Source: Flavobacterium sp. (lineage in GTDB: Bacteria > Bacteroidota > Bacteroidia > Flavobacteriales > Flavobacteriaceae). Taken from it: a stretch of DNA of 64,000 bases. The stretch lies in the NCBI RefSeq assembly GCF_027483985.1, contig NZ_JAIXTJ010000021.1, forward strand, positions 1 through 64,000, read 5' to 3'. The notes under the pieces were generated by a model. The model saw only the letters and a program-made list of their open reading frames with translations. It had not been told where the DNA came from and did no database searches. The first letter of the stretch is position 1, and every line of letters begins with the position of its first letter. Positions 17,679 through 24,251 of this stretch are shown piece after piece. The position numbers and the translations under genes are program-made.

Positions 17679-17749
17679 TCTGAACTTTTTTTCAGATTTT
17701 TTGAAAAGATAAAGAAAAAAAATAAAAGATGCTGAAACGTGGTCAGCAT
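17679..17749 (+). other. Two further hairpins between leader 1 and leader 2
   Basis: TCTGAA (17679-17684) and TTCAGA (17691-17696) form a short stem followed by a T tract, possibly a backup terminator. ATGCTGA (17729-17735) and TCAGCAT (17743-17749) form a 7-bp stem ending 15 nt before the leader 2 start codon, close enough to affect its translation. Confidence 0.5.
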
Positions 17750-17764
17750 AAAAAAATAAAATAA

Positions 17765-17860
17765 ATGAACGTAATAGCTAAAAATATGATGATGTCTTGT
17801 ATGATGATGTGCACAATGTGTTGCATCAGTAGTAGCTATTACCAAAAGCGGAAGACTTAA
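17765..17860 (+). CDS. Met/Cys-rich leader peptide 2 (31 aa)
   Basis: This small ORF encodes MNVIAKNMMMSCMMMCTMCC followed by eleven mostly polar residues. Eight of 31 residues are Met and four are Cys, concentrated in codons 8-20, far beyond chance for an AT-rich intergenic region. The end of the ORF holds the strand that can disrupt the next terminator. It is the second leader in series before metY, suggesting tighter or dual (Met and Cys) sensing. The start is an ATG after an A-rich tract. Confidence 0.8.
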   Translation: MNVIAKNMMMSCMMMCTMCCISSSYYQKRKT

Positions 17861-17920
17861 TTGTAGTGTATATTTATATTCTAAAGTCCTTTTGGTAAGC
17901 CATCCAAAAGGACTTTTTTT
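17841..17920 (+). promoter_or_regulatory. Transcription attenuator 2 upstream of met operon
   Basis: The terminator has perfect 13-bp arms, AAAGTCCTTTTGG (17883-17895) and CCAAAAGGACTTT (17904-17916), an 8-nt loop and a seven-T tail. The competing pairing is ACCAAAAG (17841-17848) with CTTTTGGT (17889-17896), continued by GACTT (17854-17858) with AAGTC (17884-17888) across a 5-nt bulge. The upstream strand ends at the leader 2 stop codon, where a terminating ribosome would mask it. Confidence 0.82.
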
Positions 17921-17969
17921 ATTAAATCGAAATTCATTTCAAATTACCATCAAAAGTTATCATCAAAAT

Positions 17970-18004
17970 CTTAATACTTAATTCTTAAATCTTAATACTT
18001 AAAA
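17970..18004 (+). repeat. Five-copy heptad array before metY
   Basis: Five in-phase 7-nt units (CTTAATA, CTTAATT, CTTAAAT, CTTAATA, CTTAAAA) end 3 nt before the metY ATG. The sequence is G-free and A-rich, as favoured for ribosome binding in Bacteroidota. Confidence 0.8.
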
Positions 18005-18007
18005 ATC

Positions 18008-19300
18008 ATGAGCACACAAAAATTTGCAACCAACGCATTACACGCAGGACACGACGTAACAAAAAACGCAGGAACTAGAGCGGTTCCAATTTATCAAACG
18101 ACGTCATACGTATTTAATGATTCACAACACGCAGCTAATTTATTTGGTTTGGCCGAAGCAGGATTCATTTACACCCGATTAAATAATCCAACTAATGACA
18201 TTTTGGAGCAACGATTAGCAAAACTAGAAGGCGGAATTGGTGCTGTTGTAACCGCTTCAGGAACAGCCGCTATTGCAACTACTTTTCTAACATTACTAAA
18301 AGCTGGTGACCACATTGTAGCTTCCAATAGTTTGTATGGCGGAACTTATAATTTATTGAATGTGACCTTGCCAAGATTGGGAATCACAACGACCTTTGTA
18401 GATCCATCAAATCCTGAAAACTTTACAAAAGCTACACAAGAAAATACTAGGGTATTTTTTGCAGAAAGTCTAGGAAATCCAAAACTTGATGTCTTAGATT
18501 TAGAAGCCATAGCACAAGAAGCTAAATCTTTTAAAGTTCCATTTATCGTAGATAATACTGTGGCAACACCTTACTTACTAAATCCTATTAAATATGGTGC
18601 TGATATTGTTATTCACTCACTTACAAAATACATCACAGGAAACGGAACATCGCTTGGTGGCGTAATCATCGATGCAGGAAATTTTGATTGGAGTAACGGA
18701 AAATTCCCTGAATTTACTGAACCATCAGCAGGTTATCACGGATTAAAATATTATGAAGCACTTGGCGCAGCTTCCTTTATTGCTAAAGTAAGAATTGAAG
18801 GATTGCGTGATTTTGGCGCGTCTTTAAGTCCGTTTAATGCGTTTCAAACCATTCAAGGACTAGAAACTTTAGAAATTCGAATTAAAAAACATAGTGAAAA
18901 TGCCTTGGCTTTAGCACAATGGTTACAAGCTCAAGATGAGGTAGCTTGGGTAAATTATCCAGGTTTGGAAACCTCAAAATACAAAGTTTTAGCTGATAAA
19001 TATTTGCCAGAAGGTAAAAGTGGTATAGTTACTTTCGGTTTAAAAGGTGGATTTGAAGCGGCCAAAAAAGTAGCAGATGAAACCAAGTTGTTTTCATTAT
19101 TAGCCAATATTGGTGATACCAAATCATTGATTATTCATCCGGCGAGTACTACACACCAGCAATTGTCAGAAGAGCAACAAGTTACTACTGGCGTAACTAA
19201 AGATTTGATTCGTTTGTCAGTTGGTTTAGAAGATATTGAAGATTTGAAAGCCGATTTAAAAGAGGTTTTCGTTAAGCTTCCGGTAGAAAAATTAGTTTAG
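18008..19300 (+). CDS. metY: O-acetylhomoserine sulfhydrylase (Cys/Met metabolism PLP enzyme)
   Basis: This 430-residue PLP enzyme of the Cys/Met gamma family forms homocysteine from O-acetylhomoserine and sulfide. The N-terminal FATNALHAGHD and IYQTTSYVF motifs, the YTRLNNPTNDILEQRLAKLE substrate loop, the PLP Asp in VDNTVATPYL and Lys207 in VIHSLTKYITGNGTSLGG are all present. The length (~430) fits O-acetylhomoserine sulfhydrylases rather than the ~390-residue cystathionine enzymes. It is first in the metY-metX-hom run and is controlled, I infer, by the two attenuators upstream. Confidence 0.93.
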   Translation: MSTQKFATNALHAGHDVTKNAGTRAVPIYQTTSYVFNDSQHAANLFGLAEAGFIYTRLNNPTNDILEQRLAKLEGGIGAVVTASGTAAIATTFLTLLKAGDHIVASNSLYGGTYNLLNVTLPRLGITTTFVDPSNPENFTKATQENTRVFFAESLGNPKLDVLDLEAIAQEAKSFKVPFIVDNTVATPYLLNPIKYGADIVIHSLTKYITGNGTSLGGVIIDAGNFDWSNGKFPEFTEPSAGYHGLKYYEALGAASFIAKVRIEGLRDFGASLSPFNAFQTIQGLETLEIRIKKHSENALALAQWLQAQDEVAWVNYPGLETSKYKVLADKYLPEGKSGIVTFGLKGGFEAAKKVADETKLFSLLANIGDTKSLIIHPASTTHQQLSEEQQVTTGVTKDLIRLSVGLEDIEDLKADLKEVFVKLPVEKLV

Positions 19301-19316
19301 GTTTTTGTTTGTTTTT

Positions 19317-19354
19317 AACTGTCTCTGATTTCGCGGTCAGAGGCAGTTTTAAAA
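19317..19354 (+). terminator. Hairpin after metY (partial terminator or processing site)
   Basis: The 12-bp arms AACTGTCTCTGA (19317-19328) and TCAGAGGCAGTT (19337-19348) contain one G-U pair and an 8-nt loop. Only four T residues follow (19347-19350) before an A run, so termination may be weak. Partial read-through could lower metX and hom relative to metY. Confidence 0.6.
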
Positions 19355-19367
19355 AAAATGCTATGAA

Positions 19368-19460
19368 ATCGCCACTTACTTGACGTTTGCGAAAGCAAAC
19401 ACCTATTATAAAAAAGGCGATACCATATGTAACCGCTCAAAAATAAAATCTGAACATATG
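19368..19460 (+). promoter_or_regulatory. Structured 5' leader of the metX-like gene
   Basis: An outer stem ATCGCC (19368-19373)/GGCGAT (19416-19421) encloses a perfect 6-bp hairpin GTTTGC-GAAA-GCAAAC (19385-19400). Downstream, CATATGT (19424-19430) is complementary to ACATATG (19454-19460), which includes the metX start codon. This could be a translation-control element. I could not match it to a SAM riboswitch class. Confidence 0.45.
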
Positions 19461-20462
19461 AAAAAAAATTTAGAGAAAATAGATCTATTTAATTTTAAAC
19501 TCGAAAACGGACTTCTTAAAAGCCACATTCCGTTGACGTATCAAATATTTGGTCAACCCATTGGAAAAGCACCTGTTATTATAGTGAATCACGCTTTAAC
19601 TGGGAATTCTAATGTTGCTGGAAATTTGGGTTGGTGGAACGATTTAATCGGTGAAGAGAAAACCATTGACACCAATTACTACACCATTATTTCATTCAAT
19701 ATTCCAGGTAACGGATATGATGCTGTGTTAGAACATTTAATTTTAGATTACAAACAATTTACAATCCGTGATATTGCTAAAATATTTTGGGAAGGCTTAT
19801 TTTCTTTAGAAATATCAAAGGTTTTTGCAATAATCGGTGGAAGCCTTGGTGGAGCTATAGCTTGGGAAATGGCTGTTTTGCAACCTAATAAATTACAGCA
19901 TTTAATTCCGATTGCTACCGATTGGAAAGCTACCGACTGGGTTATTGCAAACGTATTGATTCAAGATCAAATATTAAGTAATTCAGATGATGCTGTTGCA
20001 GATGCTCGTTTACACGCAATGCTTCTTTATCGAACGCCACAATCAATAAATCAACGATTTAATAGAGTTCAAGATGATGCAACGAATATTTTTCAAATTG
20101 AAAATTGGTTATTGAATCACGGTAATAAATTAAAAAATCGATTTCATTTATGGGCTTATAAATTGATGAATCATCTTTTAAGAACTAATGATATAACTAG
20201 AAATCGCACTAATTTTTTAGAGGTTGCAAGCTCAATTCAAGCTAGTATTCATTTTGTAACTGTAGATACAGATTATTTTTTTATTGCTGATGAAAATAGA
20301 AAAGATTATCAAGTACTAAAAGCAGTCAAATCTAATGTCTATTTACACGAAATTATTTCCATTCACGGTCACGATGCTTTTTTAATAGAATACAATCAAT
20401 TAGCTCAATTTTTAGCACCTATTTTTAACAAACAAAAACAACACTATTATGTCAACGCTTAG
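19458..20462 (+). CDS. MetX-like alpha/beta hydrolase (homoserine O-acetyltransferase type)
   Basis: Taken from the ATG at 19458, this is a 334-residue alpha/beta-hydrolase. The nucleophile elbow is Ser129 in IIGGSLGGAIAWEMA. The acid lies in VTVDTDYFF and the histidine in HGHDAFLIEY, the latter closely matching the C-terminal GHDAFL signature of MetX acyltransferases. VNHALTGNSNVAG fits the oxyanion region. Between metY and hom it most likely makes O-acetylhomoserine. The open frame extends upstream to a TTG at 19380, but that segment overlaps the structured leader and looks non-coding. Its 3' end overlaps hom by 14 nt. Confidence 0.88.
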   Translation: MKKNLEKIDLFNFKLENGLLKSHIPLTYQIFGQPIGKAPVIIVNHALTGNSNVAGNLGWWNDLIGEEKTIDTNYYTIISFNIPGNGYDAVLEHLILDYKQFTIRDIAKIFWEGLFSLEISKVFAIIGGSLGGAIAWEMAVLQPNKLQHLIPIATDWKATDWVIANVLIQDQILSNSDDAVADARLHAMLLYRTPQSINQRFNRVQDDATNIFQIENWLLNHGNKLKNRFHLWAYKLMNHLLRTNDITRNRTNFLEVASSIQASIHFVTVDTDYFFIADENRKDYQVLKAVKSNVYLHEIISIHGHDAFLIEYNQLAQFLAPIFNKQKQHYYVNA

Positions 20463-21549
20463 AATCAATATAGTCCTTTTCGGAATCGGAAATGTAGGAA
20501 GTACTTTAATAAATCAAGTTTTAGAAAGTCAGAAATTCTTTTTAGAAAAGAGAAATATCGAACTTCGATTTCCGATAATTACCAATTCAACTTTAGCTTT
20601 TTTCGAAAAAGATGGAATTAAAAACCAGTGGGAAGCTAATTTTGCACAATCGGCAATTCCTTTCAAAGTTGAAGATATTATTGATTATGTGAAAGAATTA
20701 GAATTAGAAAACATAATAGCTGTTGATGCAACGGCAAGTGCTGATATTTTAAAAAGTTATATTCCGTTGCTTCAAAACGGATTTAATATTGTTGCTGCCA
20801 ATAAAAAAGCCAATACACAGCATTTAGACTTTTATAATGATTTAAGAAGAATAGCTAAGAAATTTGACAAATCATTTTTGTATGAAACCAATGTTGGAGC
20901 AGGGTTACCAGTGATTCAAACCATTAGCGATTTGTATTATTCAGGTGAAAAAATAACTAAAATTAGAGGTGTTTTTTCAGGTTCGTTGAGTTATATTTTT
21001 AATAGATTTTCAAATGAAAAAGAACCATTTTCAAAGATTTTGGTCGACGCCGAAAAACTTGGATTAACTGAACCCGATTCGAGAGAAGATTTATCAGGAA
21101 CCGATGTAGCAAGAAAACTATTAATTCTTGCACGAGAGTTAGGACAAAAAGTGGAATTATCAGATATTAATGTAGCTTCATTATTACTTCCAGAATTAAA
21201 TGAAAAACATTCGAAAGCGCAGTATGCTGTTAACAAATCATTATTTGATAAACCTTTCAATATTGCCAAAATTACACAAGCTGACAATCACACCTTGCGC
21301 TATGTTGGTGATTTAGATTTAGAGAAAAACCAATTAGAAGTAAAACTAATTTCGGTACCAAAAACAACTGCCTTAGGACAACTAAAAGGAGCAGATAACT
21401 TAATCGAAATTTATACTAAATCCTATGGTGAAATACCCATCGTAATTCAAGGTGCTGGAGCAGGAAAAGCGGTAACTGCAAGAGGAGTTTTATCTGATAT
21501 CCTTAAAGTAGCAGAGAAAATTAAGATAAAAAATGAGGTTTGGGTTTAA
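20449..21549 (+). CDS. hom: Homoserine dehydrogenase
   Basis: Homoserine dehydrogenase (366 residues) reduces aspartate semialdehyde to homoserine, the branch point to Met and Thr. It has the Rossmann motif LFGIGNVGSTLI, VAANKKANT, the substrate segment GAGLPVIQTISDL, GVFSGSLSYIFN and the LTEPDSREDLSGTDVARKLL segment. There is no fused aspartokinase and no clear C-terminal ACT domain, so allosteric control is probably reduced and transcript-level attenuation may be the main control. It overlaps metX by 14 nt and is followed by a terminator. Confidence 0.95.
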   Translation: MSTLRINIVLFGIGNVGSTLINQVLESQKFFLEKRNIELRFPIITNSTLAFFEKDGIKNQWEANFAQSAIPFKVEDIIDYVKELELENIIAVDATASADILKSYIPLLQNGFNIVAANKKANTQHLDFYNDLRRIAKKFDKSFLYETNVGAGLPVIQTISDLYYSGEKITKIRGVFSGSLSYIFNRFSNEKEPFSKILVDAEKLGLTEPDSREDLSGTDVARKLLILARELGQKVELSDINVASLLLPELNEKHSKAQYAVNKSLFDKPFNIAKITQADNHTLRYVGDLDLEKNQLEVKLISVPKTTALGQLKGADNLIEIYTKSYGEIPIVIQGAGAGKAVTARGVLSDILKVAEKIKIKNEVWV

Positions 21550-21561
21550 CAATATACATCA

Positions 21562-21589
21562 AAAAGCTACATTATCTGTGGCTTTTTTT
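21562..21589 (+). terminator. Intrinsic terminator closing the met operon
   Basis: AAAAGCTAC (21562-21570) pairs with GTGGCTTTT (21578-21586), with one G-U pair and a 7-nt loop, and runs into a T tract. Confidence 0.85.
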
Positions 21590-21604
21590 GTGTAAAATAT
21601 TTTT

Positions 21605-21624
21605 TTTCCTAAAAAATTAGGAAA
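21605..21624. promoter_or_regulatory. Inverted repeat upstream of leader 3
   Basis: TTTCCTAA and TTAGGAAA form a perfect 8-bp inverted repeat with an AAAA centre. It lies just before a promoter-like element, so it could be an operator or an upstream hairpin. Confidence 0.35.
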
Positions 21625-21640
21625 TTCAAAAAATAAAATT

Positions 21641-21667
21641 AAATATTTGCACTCGAAAATTAACAAT
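21641..21667 (+). promoter_or_regulatory. Promoter-like element P1 for leader 3
   Basis: AATATTTGCACTC is one mismatch from the TAnnTTTG box and shares the ATTTGCACTC context of the ychF promoter (46244). It lies about 40 nt before the leader 3 ATG. A near copy occurs at 21929-21954. Confidence 0.5.
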
Positions 21668-21687
21668 AACCATTTAAACGAAGAAAA

Positions 21688-21771
21688 ATGTTTGTATTCA
21701 ATTCATTCTCACAAAGCTTCACACCGGTAGGAACTGGTGCAGCACTTCTTCGTGGCTTATTTCAATCATAG
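21688..21771 (+). CDS. Leader peptide 3 upstream of rtcB (27 aa)
   Basis: This small ORF encodes MFVFNSFSQSFTPVGTGAAL followed by LRGLFQS and a TAG. It starts after an A-rich GAAGAAAAATG context. No single amino acid dominates as in the met leaders, though four Phe and three Ser fall in the first eleven codons. A hairpin CACCGGT (21722-21728)/ACTGGTG (21733-21739) with an AGGA loop lies in its middle. The end of the ORF can unpair the terminator that follows. I infer a regulatory leader; I do not recognise the peptide from any family. Confidence 0.65.
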   Translation: MFVFNSFSQSFTPVGTGAALLRGLFQS

Positions 21772-21827
21772 AAATTTACTTTTAAAAATATGAAAAAGCC
21801 CGAAGATATTTAGTTTCGGGCTTTTTT
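21747..21827 (+). promoter_or_regulatory. Transcription attenuator 3 upstream of rtcB-prfH
   Basis: The terminator has perfect 10-bp arms, AAAGCCCGAA (21795-21804) and TTCGGGCTTT (21815-21824), and a T tail to 21827. The competing antiterminator is TCTTCG (21747-21752) with CGAAGA (21801-21806) plus GGCTT (21754-21758) with AAGCC (21796-21800), 11 bp with a single bulged T. The upstream strand lies 11-22 nt before the leader stop, where a terminating ribosome would hide it. Confidence 0.75.
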
Positions 21828-21928
21828 GTATTTATTCTAGACACTTCACAAAATTTTCCCGAACAAAGTTCATTTACTCTTTCCGTAATCGGAACGAGAT
21901 GCCTTGCCGTTATTTTATGCTTTCGCAG

Positions 21929-21954
21929 AAATAATTGCACTCAAAAATAACAAT
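21929..21954 (+). promoter_or_regulatory. Second promoter-like element P2 before rtcB
   Basis: This 26-nt stretch nearly duplicates 21641-21667 (two substitutions and one deleted base) and lies 12 nt before the rtcB ATG. Its -7 box is weaker (TAATTG). It may be a second promoter that bypasses the attenuator, or the trace of a duplication. Confidence 0.4.
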
Positions 21955-21965
21955 GTTAAAAATTT

Positions 21966-23357
21966 ATGGGAAATAAATTAACCGGAAGAGACCTAATAAA
22001 ATTAGGCTTTCCAAAGAATAACAGTATCAATATTGCTTTAGGACAAATAAGCAGGTACCGTAAAAGAGAAAAAAAAGACAGTATCATTAACGAAGCCAAA
22101 GATGTGCTTTTACATCCCGAGAACTATAAAAACAACGGAACTTGGGGCAAAGTAGCCGAAGGATTGGTCAACCCAGTTCAAGTGCGAATGCATCAATTGC
22201 AAACCACACGTGCACCATTTTCAATATTTGGTGAAAACGAAATCGACGAACAAGCCAAGTTTCAATTGTATGATGCTTTAAAGTTGCCAATATCCGTTGC
22301 TGGAGCATTGATGCCCGATGCACATTCGGGTTACGGATTGCCAATTGGCGGAGTTTTAGCTACAGACAATGCGGTTATTCCGTATGGAGTTGGAGTCGAT
22401 ATTGGTTGCCGAATGAGTTTATCGATTTTCGATTTACCAGCGTCGTTCATCAAAGGAAAAGACCATCAGTTGCAAGCCATTTTGAAAGAGCACACCAAGT
22501 TCGGAATGAACGAAACGCACGCCATAAAAGCCGATCACGAGATTTTCTCAAGGTCAGAATTTCAAGACATTCCGTTGCTAAAAAGTTTGCAGACCAAAGC
22601 CTACAAACAGCTAGGAACATCTGGTGGCGGAAACCATTTCGTTGAATTCGGAATCGTTCAATTAGACACACCATTACCCGAGTGGAAGTTAGAAGCAGGA
22701 AGTTATTTCTGCGTTTTATCACACAGTGGTTCACGCGGAATGGGCGCCAATATTGCAAAACATTACACGTATCTGGCAACAAAACAATGTCCGTTACCCA
22801 AAAATGTACAGCATTTGGCGTGGCTCGATTTGAACACACACGATGGTCAGGAATATTGGTTGGCAATGAATTTAGCTGGCGATTATGCCAAAGCCTGTCA
22901 CGATAACATTCACAAACGAATCGCCAAAGCCATCGGAAAGCGCATCGTGGTAACCATAGAAAACCACCACAATTTTGCGTGGAAAGAAATGGTAAACGGC
23001 AAAGAATGCATCGTTCATAGAAAAGGCGCAACACCTGCACACCAAGGAACACTCGGAATCATTCCAGGTTCGATGACTGCGCCAGGTTATATCGTTATGG
23101 GAAAAGGATATCCTGAAGCACTAAATTCTGCATCACACGGCGCAGGAAGATTATTTTCGAGAGCCAAATGCAAGGCAAATTTCACGCCAAGTCAGATCAA
23201 AAAAGTCTTAGCAAATCACGAGGTACAACTAATCGGAGGCAATGTAGACGAAGCGCCAATGGCCTACAAAGACATCAATAAAGTTATGGCTTTGCAAACT
23301 GAGTTGGTTACTGTTTTAGGAACATTCACACCAAAAATCGTGCGAATGGATAAATAA
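21966..23357 (+). CDS. rtcB: RNA ligase RtcB (RtcB2-type, paired with PrfH)
   Basis: RtcB (463 residues) joins 2',3'-cyclic-phosphate RNA ends to 5'-OH ends using GTP and Mn. Metal ligands are visible at Asp118 (MPDAHSGYG), Cys148 (VDIGCRM), His224 (GGGNHFVEFG), His253 (LSHSGSRGMG) and in IENHHNFAWK (334-335). The guanylylated histidine is His391 in NSASHGAGRLFS. Linkage to prfH marks it as the RtcB2 type, which published work implicates in resealing rRNA cut at the ribosome decoding centre. No RtcR-type activator is nearby. Its codon use looks somewhat richer in G/C than neighbouring genes, compatible with transfer. Confidence 0.94.
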   Translation: MGNKLTGRDLIKLGFPKNNSINIALGQISRYRKREKKDSIINEAKDVLLHPENYKNNGTWGKVAEGLVNPVQVRMHQLQTTRAPFSIFGENEIDEQAKFQLYDALKLPISVAGALMPDAHSGYGLPIGGVLATDNAVIPYGVGVDIGCRMSLSIFDLPASFIKGKDHQLQAILKEHTKFGMNETHAIKADHEIFSRSEFQDIPLLKSLQTKAYKQLGTSGGGNHFVEFGIVQLDTPLPEWKLEAGSYFCVLSHSGSRGMGANIAKHYTYLATKQCPLPKNVQHLAWLDLNTHDGQEYWLAMNLAGDYAKACHDNIHKRIAKAIGKRIVVTIENHHNFAWKEMVNGKECIVHRKGATPAHQGTLGIIPGSMTAPGYIVMGKGYPEALNSASHGAGRLFSRAKCKANFTPSQIKKVLANHEVQLIGGNVDEAPMAYKDINKVMALQTELVTVLGTFTPKIVRMDK

Positions 23358-23390
23358 AAGTAGAATGTTTTTTTCTAGAAGCGAATGGCT

Positions 23391-23479
23391 TGGGCATTAT
23401 CAGCCATCCATTTTCCTGCTTTTCGTTGCAATCTCGCCAAGAAAAATGGCGAGGATTTCCACTACAATCAGGGCTATTA
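23391..23479 (-). repeat. Dispersed flavobacterial intergenic element, copy A
   Basis: Read on the minus strand it starts TAGCCCTGATTGTAGTGG, passes a hairpin (CTCGCC 23433-23438 with GGCGAG 23448-23453) and ends in AAAAGCAGGAAAAT with an ATGCCC tail. A second copy lies at 28533-28594. I remember many such TAGCCCTGATTG...AGCAGGA elements in flavobacterial genomes. It may correspond to a structured RNA family such as Flavo-1, which I cannot verify. Confidence 0.6.
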
Positions 23480-23516
23480 GAAAAACCGTTTTAACTTTTG
23501 AAAACTTTTAAAAAAA

Positions 23517-24218
23517 ATGGACAAAATAATTCAAATAACAGCAGGTCGCGGACCAGCAGAATGCACTTGGGTTGCCGCTCAAGTGCTCAAAAAAGTGTTG
23601 GAAGAAGCACACGAAAATCAATTGGAAGCCACAGTGCTACAACGAGAATCGGGACAAGAAAACGGAACAGTAACTTCTTCTTTATTAATGGTAAAAGGAA
23701 AATCAGTAGATCAGTTTATTGCATCTTGGTCAGGAACCATTCAGTGGATTGGTCAAAGCAATTTCAGAAAAATGCACAAACGCAAAAATTGGTTTATCGG
23801 TGTTTTTGAAATTGAGAGTTTACAAATAAAAACAATCTCAGAAAAAGACATTCAATACCAAGCGATGCGTAGTTCTGGCGCTGGCGGACAACACGTCAAC
23901 AAAGTGAGTTCGGCAATTAGAGCAACACATCTTCCAACAGGAATAAGTGTGGTATCAATGGATTCGCGTTCGCAACACCAAAACAAGAAATTGGCAACCG
24001 AACGATTAATAGAAAAATTCAAAATTTCCGAATTGCAACAAATAAAGCAACAAGCCAGCAACCAATGGGAAAACCAATTGAATGTGCAACGTGGCAATCC
24101 AACACGAACTTTCAAAGGTTCTGATTTTAAAAAAGAAAAAGTAGTGAAAAGCTACAAATCAGAACGGCAAACCGCAAAAGCGGAATTAACAAAAAATATC
24201 AAACAGATTAGCGACTAA
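23517..24218 (+). CDS. prfH: Peptide chain release factor homolog PrfH
   Basis: This 233-residue class I release-factor homolog has the peptidyl-tRNA hydrolysis motif GGQ at residues 123-125 (SSGAGGQHVNKVSSAIR). It lacks the full codon-recognition domain of RF1/RF2. The N-terminal ITAGRGPAECTWVAAQVL region fits PrfH. PrfH proteins release peptides from ribosomes damaged at the decoding centre, after which RtcB reseals the rRNA. It lies 159 nt after rtcB on the same strand, with a dispersed element in the gap. The C-terminus is a basic helix like that of RF-type rescue factors. Confidence 0.93.
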   Translation: MDKIIQITAGRGPAECTWVAAQVLKKVLEEAHENQLEATVLQRESGQENGTVTSSLLMVKGKSVDQFIASWSGTIQWIGQSNFRKMHKRKNWFIGVFEIESLQIKTISEKDIQYQAMRSSGAGGQHVNKVSSAIRATHLPTGISVVSMDSRSQHQNKKLATERLIEKFKISELQQIKQQASNQWENQLNVQRGNPTRTFKGSDFKKEKVVKSYKSERQTAKAELTKNIKQISD

Positions 24219-24248
24219 TTACCAATCACTAATCACTAATTATTAATA
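24214..24248 (+). repeat. Heptad array between prfH and the TPR gene
   Basis: Five in-phase units (ACTAATT, ACCAATC, ACTAATC, ACTAATT, ATTAATA) start inside the prfH stop codon and end 3 nt before the next ATG. Confidence 0.75.
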
Positions 24249-24251
24249 AAA

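Noticed and set aside
19368..19460. SAM riboswitch
   Set aside because: The element does not carry the core sequences of SAM-I or SAM-II as I remember them; it is kept only as an unclassified structured leader.
21899..21934. Second mini-ORF (MPCRYFMLSQK) just before rtcB
   Set aside because: It is short, lies after the terminator, and overlaps the second promoter-like element; there is no pairing partner and chance is likely.
22450..23052. 200-codon open frame antisense to rtcB
   Set aside because: It lies wholly inside rtcB, is rich in Cys, Arg and Trp, and has no domain signature; it is a shadow of the real gene.
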